From positions 48,501-112,500 of the forward strand of contig NZ_BLAW01000001.1 in the NCBI RefSeq assembly GCF_009617895.1: 64,000 nt of DNA, given 5' to 3'. The notes below the pieces were generated by a model that was not told the origin of the DNA, did not search any database, and saw only the letters and a program-made list of their open reading frames with translations. Shown here piece after piece: positions 19,728-27,414 of this stretch. Made by a program: the position numbers and the translations under genes. Within the stretch, counting starts at the first letter, position 1. The number at the start of each line of letters is the position of its first letter. Source of the DNA: Prolixibacter sp. SD074. GTDB taxonomy: Bacteria > Bacteroidota > Bacteroidia > Bacteroidales > Prolixibacteraceae.

Positions 19728-20789
19728 TTAGAGCGGTTCAAAAAGATTGAGTTGTTCCATCTTACGAAAAACAATGGCCGGAGTTAGCATTTCCATGCAT
19801 TTGACGGTTTCGTGGATGCAGGGTTTATTTCCGAAAACCGAACAGGGGCGGCAGTCCAATTCTTCAACTGGTGTTTGCAGGCTATATTCAGTTGGTTGTC
19901 CCAGCGCATAAAATCCAAACGCAGGATGCGTTGCTCCCCAAATGGAAATCGTTTTGGTTCCCGCCAGCGCCGATATGTGCATGTTCGAAGAGTCCATCGA
20001 TAACATGAAATCCATCCGGGCAATTAGTGCAATCTCTTCCGAAAGGTTCATTTGGTCAGCTACCAATGTAATATGTTCATGGGCGGATGACAACGCCTGC
20101 AATTTTTCGATTTCTTCTTGTCCGCCGCCAAACAAGTAAAACTGGGCCTGATACTTCTCATTAATCAGATGCATCAATTGTCGGGTATTTTCCAATCCCC
20201 AAATCTTTGTTGCATGGGTGGCGAACGGCGCAAAACCAATCTTCAGTGTTTGTTCTGGTAATTTTTGGCTTTCCAGATATTCCTGAATTTTTTCGCTCGC
20301 TTTCGCAGAAGGTACAATGGCGGGCATTGGTGACATTTGAACATTGAACCCGGCTTTTCTGAAAACATCACAATAACGTTCCGAAGAATGTTTCAGCTGT
20401 TTGATTTCTTTTGTTTTCAGCAGCTCTTTCTTTTCATCCCTTCCCTTGTCGATATAGAAAACAGACGTGCCAGCCGCGCGAAAATAGCTTCTCACCAGTT
20501 TCGTCCGGAGAACGTTGTGCAGGTCGAGAACCGTTTCAAAACGGCCTTCTTTCCGCAAGTCGAGAAAAAGCCGGAACAAACCGCCAAAACCTTTGTGCTT
20601 TCCTTTTAAGTCGGGAAAATAGAGATGAAGTCTGGGAATTCCGTCAAAAAATGGGGCAAAAAACGGGCGGGTAACAAAGGTGATGGACAGGTTCGGATTT
20701 TCCTCAAGTATTCCCCGAATAACGGGAACCGTGAGGGCTACATCACCCATGGCGGAAAGTCGGAAAACTAAAATACGTTGCACCGGCAT
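19728..20789 (-). CDS. Glycosyltransferase family 9 (heptosyltransferase-like)
   Basis: 353-aa GT9/ADP-heptose:LPS heptosyltransferase-like enzyme. The N-terminal Rossmann half begins RILVFRLSAMGDVALTVPV, the signature of the family; the C-terminal half carries the donor-binding MDSSNMHISALAGTKTISIWGATHP. It adds a heptose-like sugar to the LPS core. It lies in a reverse-strand cluster with DUF6165 upstream (62-base gap) and the truncated GT2 downstream, facing the LPS kinase. Confidence 0.93.
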   Translation of the reverse strand: MPVQRILVFRLSAMGDVALTVPVIRGILEENPNLSITFVTRPFFAPFFDGIPRLHLYFPDLKGKHKGFGGLFRLFLDLRKEGRFETVLDLHNVLRTKLVRSYFRAAGTSVFYIDKGRDEKKELLKTKEIKQLKHSSERYCDVFRKAGFNVQMSPMPAIVPSAKASEKIQEYLESQKLPEQTLKIGFAPFATHATKIWGLENTRQLMHLINEKYQAQFYLFGGGQEEIEKLQALSSAHEHITLVADQMNLSEEIALIARMDFMLSMDSSNMHISALAGTKTISIWGATHPAFGFYALGQPTEYSLQTPVEELDCRPCSVFGNKPCIHETVKCMEMLTPAIVFRKMEQLNLFEPL

Positions 20790-20850
20790 ATAAATTTAAC
20801 CCCCGGCAGCACGAACGAAGCCGGGGAGATATTTTTCAAGACAAAAACTA

Positions 20851-21222
20851 TTAATAGTCTTCGTAGCTTTTTTCTTCGACCAGGTTGGAGCCTGTTTTTT
20901 CGTTGATGCGTTTTTTTACGTCCGAGCGTTTGTCATTGGTGAAATAAACGGCGCGGGCTGTTTCGATGAAATCCTGTCCGAAATCTTTGTTCCGTTCCAA
21001 ATCGCGGATTCGATCCTCAATATCCCAAAGTTGATAATTAATGTCATACAATTCCTTGTACAGCGGATCATTTTTGTCGATGATTTGAGAAACTGCTTCA
21101 TTCAGCACGTCGTATTCCTTTCTCAGGTTTACCAGTTTTGCTTCATCCGAAATCCGTTTCAGTTTAATTTCGATGATGGTCAGTTTATCTGCAATCTCTC
21201 CGTTGGAAACCTCAATTTTCAT
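20851..21222 (-). CDS. DUF6165 family protein
   Basis: 123-aa, highly charged, predicted mostly helical and coiled-coil (heptad-like runs in 40-90), no signal peptide. The pattern MKIEVSNGEIADKLTIIEIKLKRI at the start is the DUF6165 signature. In Bacteroidota such genes often lie beside LPS-core glycosyltransferases, as here. Function unknown. Confidence 0.85.
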   Translation of the reverse strand: MKIEVSNGEIADKLTIIEIKLKRISDEAKLVNLRKEYDVLNEAVSQIIDKNDPLYKELYDINYQLWDIEDRIRDLERNKDFGQDFIETARAVYFTNDKRSDVKKRINEKTGSNLVEEKSYEDY

Positions 21223-21251
21223 TAGCTAAATATTGAATGTTTGATATCCGA

Positions 21252-21259
21252 CAAATGTA
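21252..21259 (-). promoter_or_regulatory. -7 element for the LPS-core cluster
   Basis: On the reverse strand TACATTTG (a perfect TAnnTTTG) lies about 30 bases before the DUF6165 start codon. No convincing -33 TTTG is seen. Confidence 0.5.
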
Positions 21260-21349
21260 CGGATTTAATTTTCTGTACCTCGAAAAATGTTTTTTGCCGG
21301 GATTTCGCCCTGGGTGGCTTCATTTTTCTGAACAACAAATTGCTAATGC

Positions 21350-22111
21350 CTATTGGTTGCGCCGGGCATCGCGGGCACTGGCCTGGTCCGTGGGCATAAT
21401 CAGTACATCGTCGAGGTTAACATGAGCAGGACGGGTTACCATGAACAAGATGGTTTCAGCAATATCCTGCGGGTACAATGGAGTAAGCCCTTTGTAAACA
21501 TTGTCAGCTTTGCTTTCATCACCCTTGAAGCGAACGAGTGAGAACTCGGTTTCCACCATTCCGGGGCTAATCGTACTGACCTTCACACCATGTTGTACCA
21601 ATTCAATTCGCATCGCTTTTGAAATAGCTGAAACAGCATGTTTCGTTCCGCAATAGACCGAACCACCGGGATAGGCTTCTTTTCCGGCGATAGACGACAC
21701 ATTAATAATGTGTCCTTTTTTTCTTTCGACCATTCCGGGGGTTAGGCAGCGGCTGACATACAGCAGGCCTTTCACGTTGGTATCAATCATCCGTTCCCAG
21801 TCGTCGACAACGGCTTCGTGTGCCGGTTCGGTACCAACAGCCAGTCCCGCATTGTTTACCAGCACATCAATGTTGCTCCATTCGGACGGAAGATTGCAGA
21901 GCGCTTTTTGTACTTCATCGTTGTTGCGCACATCGAAAACAAGGCTGAGGACTTTGGTGTCGTCAATTTTCAGCAATTTTCCTTCTATGGCTTTCAATTT
22001 TTCGCTTCTGCGCCCGGTTATGATCAGGTTAAAACCATTTTGGGCCAGTATCATGGCGGTTGCTTCACCAATTCCGGAAGTGGCTCCGGTTACGATAGCA
22101 ATCTTTCTCAT
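21350..22111 (-). CDS. Short-chain dehydrogenase/reductase (YdfG-like)
   Basis: 253-aa NAD(P)-dependent oxidoreductase of the classical SDR type: cofactor motif TGATSGIG (residues 8-15), NNAG (87-90) and the active site S140, Y153, K157 (SSIAG...YCGTK). The best relatives are 3-hydroxy acid dehydrogenases such as YdfG. The basic pair GRRSEKL after the second strand suggests NADP(H). I start at MRKIAIVTGA (22111) rather than the upstream ATG at 22132, which falls in the promoter region. Confidence 0.93.
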   Translation of the reverse strand: MRKIAIVTGATSGIGEATAMILAQNGFNLIITGRRSEKLKAIEGKLLKIDDTKVLSLVFDVRNNDEVQKALCNLPSEWSNIDVLVNNAGLAVGTEPAHEAVVDDWERMIDTNVKGLLYVSRCLTPGMVERKKGHIINVSSIAGKEAYPGGSVYCGTKHAVSAISKAMRIELVQHGVKVSTISPGMVETEFSLVRFKGDESKADNVYKGLTPLYPQDIAETILFMVTRPAHVNLDDVLIMPTDQASARDARRNQ

Positions 22112-22129
22112 ATTGATCAGTTTTAATGG

Positions 22130-22137
22130 CAAAATTA
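22130..22137 (-). promoter_or_regulatory. -7 element of the SDR gene
   Basis: Reverse-strand TAATTTTG matches TAnnTTTG, 18 bases before the SDR ATG; it would give a very short leader. The intergenic region is divergent with the PurM-like gene. Confidence 0.45.
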
Positions 22138-22224
22138 AAAAATAACGACGATTTTCTAGGATAAAATGATCGGTTCGCTAATTTTGAGAAAGAATCTTTG
22201 GCGATAACCAAACCTTCAAAGTAC

Positions 22225-23268
22225 ATGTACGAAAAAGAAAAAAAACCATTTAGCATTGATCTGGTCCCTGAACCGGACAGCTTACAGAGTGTCATTTATT
22301 CCATGGTGGCCATACCGCATCTTTCTCCGGTCAACTTCTTCAACGATTTTTCAGCCATGGTTGATGATCCTTCGCAGTTGGGAAAGGATGATATGAGTGA
22401 AGCGGGGATTTTTGAGATTGACGGAGAAAACCGGTTGTTCTCGCTGACCATTTATGCCGATCACCGGCGAATGATTGTTGAGCCGGAAGTTGCTTCCCAA
22501 ATTTTGGTAGCCAAAGCAGTCAGGCGCTTGGTTTGCTATGGTGCCGAGCCCGTGGCGATGAGCGTTATGCTCAACCATGTGGAATTGTCTGACCCGCTGG
22601 ATCAGCAGTTAGTCGTGGAGGCCCGGAATGGTTTGGAGAAAGCGGCCGAAGTATTTGGTTTGCAGATTTCACACCGGAAAATTTTCTATGATTATTCCCG
22701 TGAACGCGCCAACATTCCTCCCACATTGATTGTAAGTATGGTGGGAAAGATGAAGAAAGAGGCACAATTGATTACGCCGAAATTCAAAAATAAAGGAACC
22801 AATATCTTCCTTATCGGGAAATCGTACGATGATGTTAACGCGTCAGAGTATCTCGATCATTACCACGAAATAAAAGAGTGGCCCTTGATGCAGTTCGATC
22901 TCGGTTTGGAGAAGCAATTGATGGACTTGGTGAAAGGGCTGGCCGAACGCAACCTGGTTGAATCGTTGAGCCCCGTAGGAATTGGTGGTTTGTTTTTCAC
23001 GTTACTCAGAGCTTCGCTTCCTAACGATTTGGGCTTCGATATTACCACCGATGCGGAAATCCGTCAGGACGCCTTTCTGTTCGGCGAATCGATGGGGCGC
23101 GTGATTGCCTGTGTTTCGGAAGATAAAGAAGATGATTTAGTTGATTACCTCCGTGAGCATAAATTGCCCTTCTTCACGTTAGGACATGTGACACGTGGAG
23201 AAATTCGCATCGACGATACTTCCTACGGGTTTGTGGATAAGATGACCGAAAATGTAGAGACGGAATAA
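22225..23268 (+). CDS. PurM/PurL-like (AIR synthase-related) protein
   Basis: About 347 aa with the AIR-synthase fold: an N-terminal AIRS domain (about 45-150, ending with the MSVMLNHVELSDPLDQQ block) and AIRS_C (about 170-325, with LSPVGIGGLFFTLLRASLPNDLG). This family of stand-alone proteins in Bacteroidota is related to the ATP-binding half of phosphoribosylformylglycinamidine synthase but lacks the glutaminase domain. It may not act in purine synthesis. The frame opens at a TTG at 22198; the ATG at 22225 (MYEKEKKPFSIDL) is a better start. The next gene, ubiE/menG, starts 11 bases after its stop. Confidence 0.8.
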   Translation: MYEKEKKPFSIDLVPEPDSLQSVIYSMVAIPHLSPVNFFNDFSAMVDDPSQLGKDDMSEAGIFEIDGENRLFSLTIYADHRRMIVEPEVASQILVAKAVRRLVCYGAEPVAMSVMLNHVELSDPLDQQLVVEARNGLEKAAEVFGLQISHRKIFYDYSRERANIPPTLIVSMVGKMKKEAQLITPKFKNKGTNIFLIGKSYDDVNASEYLDHYHEIKEWPLMQFDLGLEKQLMDLVKGLAERNLVESLSPVGIGGLFFTLLRASLPNDLGFDITTDAEIRQDAFLFGESMGRVIACVSEDKEDDLVDYLREHKLPFFTLGHVTRGEIRIDDTSYGFVDKMTENVETE

Positions 23269-23279
23269 ACCTGAAATTT

Positions 23280-23999
23280 GTGGTAACTCCTTATAAAGAT
23301 TCTGACACCAGTAAAAAGGTGCAGGTAGCGGCTATGTTCGATAGAATAGCAGCTCGTTATGATTTTTTGAATCACTTCCTCTCCTTTGGTATTGACCGGG
23401 GATGGCGGAAGAAAGCCATCAAATTGCTGAAAGCGTATCAGCCAAAGCAAATGCTGGACATTGCGACCGGGACCGGCGATTTTGCGATCGAAGCCTTGAA
23501 GCTGGGACCTGATAAAATTACGGGAGTGGATATTTCCACGGGTATGCTGGCCGAAGGACGGAAAAAGATGGAGCGTCTGGGCGTTGACGGAAAAGTTGAA
23601 TTGCTGGAAGGTGATTCAGAGAACCTTCCGTTCGAACCGGAAAAATTTGAAGCCATCACGGTTGCATTTGGTGTTCGGAATTTTGAAAACCTGGGTAAAG
23701 GCATGGAAGAAATGCATCGCGTTTTAAAACCCGGTGGTGTTACATGTGTCCTGGAATTTTCGCAGCCGCGAAATTTTCCGATGAAGCAGCTGTATCATTT
23801 TTACTCGTTCCGGATTCTCCCGTTTTGGGGACGCTTTTTTTCGAAAGACAAAACGGCCTACAGCTATTTGCCTGAATCGGTACAGGCTTTTCCCGATGGT
23901 TCTGATTTTATGGCTATCATGCGCGATTCCGGCTTTAAGAATACACGCGAATACCGGCTGACTTTCGGTATTGCCACCATATACCTGGGCGATAAATAG
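23280..23999 (+). CDS. ubiE: Demethylmenaquinone methyltransferase
   Basis: 239-aa SAM-dependent methyltransferase performing the last C-methylation of menaquinone synthesis (also called menG). Motif I is LDIATGTGDFAIEAL (about 60-73); ITVAFGVRNFENLGKGMEEMHRVLKPGG is the family signature. Starts at GTG. It sits between the PurM-like gene and porT, an order seen in related Bacteroidota. Confidence 0.95.
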   Translation: MVTPYKDSDTSKKVQVAAMFDRIAARYDFLNHFLSFGIDRGWRKKAIKLLKAYQPKQMLDIATGTGDFAIEALKLGPDKITGVDISTGMLAEGRKKMERLGVDGKVELLEGDSENLPFEPEKFEAITVAFGVRNFENLGKGMEEMHRVLKPGGVTCVLEFSQPRNFPMKQLYHFYSFRILPFWGRFFSKDKTAYSYLPESVQAFPDGSDFMAIMRDSGFKNTREYRLTFGIATIYLGDK

Positions 24000-24110
24000 C
24001 AGGAGTATTCCCGAAGCCCAATTGGGAGTACATTTTGGCGGAGTGAACAATAAACGCTTAAGAATCGTGTTATTGATCATAGAAAAAAGGTGTACTTTAA
24101 CGGGAAACAG

Positions 24111-24929
24111 ATGATTTACCAAAAGTCCAGAAATTTACTTCTTTTGCTTGCCTTCATGTTGGTAGGTAATGTAGCTTATGCCCAATTTGGAAGGGTTCAG
24201 AATTTATCGAGTTTCGATGAGCGGCCCATTCATTTTGGGTTTTACCTGGGTGTCAATGCCATGGACTTTGGTTTTCGGTTCTATCCCGCTCCGATTGCAC
24301 AGAATCCGGTACTTCAAATGCCCGAAAATGCTGCCATCAAAAATAAAACAAGCGAATATTACCATAACCGTTCGATCCGTGCCGATGTTGATCCAATTTC
24401 TCCGGGCTTCAGTGTAGGGATTGTGTCCAATTTCCGACTGGCGGAATTTGCCGATTTACGCATTACGCCTGGAATGAGTTTTGGCAGTCGTCAATTGGTT
24501 TATAACGATACGATTAACCCGGATATTTTAAGTGGCTTGGGAACAAACGGACTGGATGAGAAGTCTTATCTGAATATTCCTTCTACTTACATTGATCTAC
24601 CGATAGGCGTTCGCCTGAAGGGAAAGCGATACGGCAACCTGCGTCCCTACATTTATCTTGGCGGTACGTATCGCATCGACTTGGAGAAAAAAAGGGTAGC
24701 AGAGCGCGTATTTCATATGTATAAAACGGGAACTTATGTCGATTTTGCGATGGGACTGGATTCCTATCTGCAGTTTTTCCGGTTATCCACCGAATTGCGT
24801 GTTTCTTTTGGAGTCGATAATTTGATCGATCACAATGTTGGAACCAATGAAAATCGTATCCCTTATTACGGTTTCGCAATAGAACGGCTTACCTCCAATG
24901 TTTTTTCACTTGTCTTTTATTTTGAATAA
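24111..24929 (+). CDS. porT: Type IX secretion / gliding protein PorT (SprT)
   Basis: 273-aa outer-membrane beta-barrel with a signal peptide (ending VAYAQ). The central part (IHFGFYLGVNAMDFGFRFYP, SPGFSVGIVSNFRLAEFADL, FGSRQLVY) follows the PorT pattern, and location directly after ubiE/menG supports this since porT is commonly found there. PorT is a core component needed to assemble the type IX secretion system, so the organism should export proteins with T9SS C-terminal signals; none of the cargo is encoded in this window. Start chosen at the ATG at 24111, giving a proper signal peptide; the frame extends to a GTG at 24090. Confidence 0.8.
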   Translation: MIYQKSRNLLLLLAFMLVGNVAYAQFGRVQNLSSFDERPIHFGFYLGVNAMDFGFRFYPAPIAQNPVLQMPENAAIKNKTSEYYHNRSIRADVDPISPGFSVGIVSNFRLAEFADLRITPGMSFGSRQLVYNDTINPDILSGLGTNGLDEKSYLNIPSTYIDLPIGVRLKGKRYGNLRPYIYLGGTYRIDLEKKRVAERVFHMYKTGTYVDFAMGLDSYLQFFRLSTELRVSFGVDNLIDHNVGTNENRIPYYGFAIERLTSNVFSLVFYFE

Positions 24930-24958
24930 TTCCTCGTTAGGCAAGGCCTGAATGTTTG

Positions 24959-24966
24959 TATTTTTG
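24959..24966 (+). promoter_or_regulatory. -7 element of the COG2509 flavoprotein gene
   Basis: TATTTTTG matches TAnnTTTG. It lies inside the upstream extension of the flavoprotein reading frame and so argues for a start well downstream of it. Confidence 0.5.
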
Positions 24967-25018
24967 TAGCGGAAAGTTCCTTGTACAGGAATCGTATGAC
25001 CTTAAGTACAGAAATAAG

Positions 25019-26593
25019 TTGCAAAAAGAGATAAACATTTCCGTCAGCCCAAAGCAGGCCGCCGATGAAAAACAGTTGTCACGAATTGTGGCATCCCAGT
25101 TACGTTTGGATGAAGATCGAGTCAGCGGAATCGTCATTCGTCGGCGCTCGGTGGATGCCCGGAAGCGTGATATCCGGATTAATTTGGGTATCCTGGCCTT
25201 TATCGATGAAGGCCCCAAGCCGTTAAAACCAGCTGAAAAAATCTATCCTGATGTGTCGAAAGCCGATCCGGTGATTATTGTCGGTGCCGGGCCTGCAGGT
25301 TTGTTCGCTGCACTCCGCCTTATCGAACTGGGAATGAAACCGGTTATTTTGGAGCGGGGGAAAAGTGTGAGTGAGCGCAAACGCGATATCGCCGCCATTC
25401 ATCGCGAGCAGCAGATCGATCCGGATTCCAATTACGGTTTTGGTGAAGGTGGGGCAGGAACATTTTCAGACGGCAAGCTTTACACCCGTTCGAAAAAGAG
25501 GGGAGATGTCAACCGGATTCTGGAAATTCTTCATTTTCACGGTGCCCAGGACGATATTCTGATTGATGCTCATCCGCACATCGGGACCAATGTATTACCC
25601 CGGGTGGTAACGGCTATGCGCAAAACCATAATCGAAGCTGGTGGCGAAGTTCATTTTCATTCGCGGGTAACCGATGTTATCAGTCAAAACGGCAAAGCCA
25701 CCGGCGTAAAATTAAAGAGCGGGCAAACCCTTTCGGGGAAAGCTGTCATCTTGGCCACCGGTCATTCAGCCCGCGATGTATATCAAATGCTGCACGACAA
25801 ACATCTGGTTGTCGAAGGAAAGCCTTTTGCCATGGGGGTGCGGGTTGAACATCCGCAGGAGCTGATTGATTTGATTCAGTATCACGGAAGGCCCAGAGGC
25901 GAATTTCTTCCGGCTGCCAGCTACTCTTTCGTCGAGCAGGTGGAACAGCGTGGAGTTTATTCTTTTTGCATGTGTCCGGGCGGAGTGATTGTCCCTGCAG
26001 CGACGGCTCCGGGAGAGTTGGTGGTAAATGGCATGTCGCCTTCGGGGAGGGGCGGAAGGTTTGCCAACTCAGGAATTGTCGTGGAGATTCGATTGGAAGA
26101 TATTCCGAAAAATTATAAACGGTTTGAGCAGTTGGCTGGTCTTCATTTTCAATCCGATTTGGAGCAGAAGTGTTTCCGGCAGGCTAGCCGCTCGCTAATG
26201 GCGCCGGCCCAGCGGTTGGATGATTTTGTGAAGGGGCGTTTATCGTATGATTTGGCGGAGACCTCTTACCGGCCAGGAATTCAGTCGTCGCCGATGCATG
26301 AATGGTTGCCCGGGGTTATTCGCCAGAAACTGCAAAAGGGATTTGCTCAAATCGGGCGAAAAGCCCACGGATTTCTCACAAATGATGCGCTCATTCTGGG
26401 CGTAGAATCGCGCACATCGTCTCCGGTACGAATTCCCCGAGACAAAATTTCTCTGGAACACATACAAGTCCCAAGACTTTTCCCTTGCGGTGAAGGTGCG
26501 GGTTATGCCGGAGGTATTGTTTCGTCTGCCATTGATGGAGAACGATGTGCCGAAGCGGTGGTTAAGGTTTGCGGGGTGTCATCCGGCGTCTGA
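25019..26593 (+). CDS. FAD-dependent dehydrogenase (COG2509)
   Basis: Flavoprotein of about 525 aa. An N-terminal ~80-residue domain (INISVSPKQAADEKQL...IRRRSVDARKRDI) precedes the FAD-binding Rossmann fold (VIIVGAGPAGLFAALRLIE), the conserved GEGGAGTFSDGKLYTRSK block, and the C-terminal PCGEGAGYAGGIVSSAIDG signature. COG2509 proteins are widespread oxidoreductases of unknown substrate. The frame is open from a TTG at 24956 that overlaps a promoter-like element; the TTG at 25019 (LQKEINISVSP) gives the usual family length. Its 3' end overlaps the convergent methyltransferase by 32 bases. Confidence 0.88.
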   Translation: MQKEINISVSPKQAADEKQLSRIVASQLRLDEDRVSGIVIRRRSVDARKRDIRINLGILAFIDEGPKPLKPAEKIYPDVSKADPVIIVGAGPAGLFAALRLIELGMKPVILERGKSVSERKRDIAAIHREQQIDPDSNYGFGEGGAGTFSDGKLYTRSKKRGDVNRILEILHFHGAQDDILIDAHPHIGTNVLPRVVTAMRKTIIEAGGEVHFHSRVTDVISQNGKATGVKLKSGQTLSGKAVILATGHSARDVYQMLHDKHLVVEGKPFAMGVRVEHPQELIDLIQYHGRPRGEFLPAASYSFVEQVEQRGVYSFCMCPGGVIVPAATAPGELVVNGMSPSGRGGRFANSGIVVEIRLEDIPKNYKRFEQLAGLHFQSDLEQKCFRQASRSLMAPAQRLDDFVKGRLSYDLAETSYRPGIQSSPMHEWLPGVIRQKLQKGFAQIGRKAHGFLTNDALILGVESRTSSPVRIPRDKISLEHIQVPRLFPCGEGAGYAGGIVSSAIDGERCAEAVVKVCGVSSGV

Positions 26594-27341
26594 ACTCAGA
26601 ACAAGTAATGGAGGCAGCCATGGCCACGTTCAGTGATTCCGATGTTTTCCGGTTCGCCGGGAAGTTGGGGATGTGAATCTTATGCCGAATCAGCGGTTCA
26701 ACACTTCCCAAAATTCCTTTTCCTTCGTTACCCATCACAATAATCCCGTTAGGAGAAAGAGGCGCGGAATAAATGTTTTCGCCTTCGAGAAATGTGCCGT
26801 ATACCGGAATTCCCATTTCGTTGGCGCGTTGAAGATAATCGGGCAGATTTCCGTAATGCAGCTTGATTCGGGCGATAGCGCCCATCGTGGCCTGAACAGT
26901 TTTAGGATTGTATAAATCAACCGTATCCTCCGAGCAAAGAATATGTTGGATGCCGAACCAGTCGGCCAGTCGGATAATGGTTCCGAGGTTGCCCGGATCC
27001 TGGATGCCGTCCAACGCAAGGCACAGATCGCCGGCAATTTCTTCCCAGGACAATGAATGTTCAGGAATTTGCACGCTGGCAATGATATCAGGTGCTGATT
27101 TTAATTGCGATATTTTCTTTAGATCGACTAACTGTGAGGAGTGTATATTTTTTGGGTTAAACCCCTTTTTTTCGACTGTTGTAATTAATTCCGGCGAGCA
27201 AAAGACTTCCCGGACTTTCATTCCTGAATCAAGCAGATCGAAAACAAGTTTTTGGCCTTCAGCAACGAAAAGGCCTTCACTGCGTCTGAATTTTTTCAGA
27301 TGAAGCAAACGGAGTTGTTTTATTTTGTTTTTTGAGAGCAA
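26562..27341 (-). CDS. SpoU/TrmH-family RNA 2'-O-methyltransferase
   Basis: 259-aa SPOUT enzyme that methylates a ribose 2'-OH in rRNA or tRNA. The N-terminal substrate-binding domain covers about residues 5-95 (KKFRRSEGLFVAEGQKLV), the SpoU knot follows with LALDGIQDPGNLGTIIRLADWFG, IIVMGNEGKGI and LNVAMAASI, the three standard motifs. Divergent from the TamL gene; its 3' end overlaps the flavoprotein gene by 32 bases. Confidence 0.93.
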   Translation of the reverse strand: MLSKNKIKQLRLLHLKKFRRSEGLFVAEGQKLVFDLLDSGMKVREVFCSPELITTVEKKGFNPKNIHSSQLVDLKKISQLKSAPDIIASVQIPEHSLSWEEIAGDLCLALDGIQDPGNLGTIIRLADWFGIQHILCSEDTVDLYNPKTVQATMGAIARIKLHYGNLPDYLQRANEMGIPVYGTFLEGENIYSAPLSPNGIIVMGNEGKGILGSVEPLIRHKIHIPNFPANRKTSESLNVAMAASITCSEFRRRMTPRKP

Positions 27342-27406
27342 ACCGCTATACTGAGTTTCATAATTAACTTCAGCAAAAATAAACGATTTTAAATTATTGA
27401 GTTCAC

Positions 27407-27414
27407 TATATTTG
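27407..27414 (+). promoter_or_regulatory. -7 element upstream of tamL
   Basis: TATATTTG, a perfect TAnnTTTG. Its last base is the first base of the annotated GTG start of TamL; if it is a genuine -7 box, translation must start at the GTG at 27435 or further. Confidence 0.5.
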
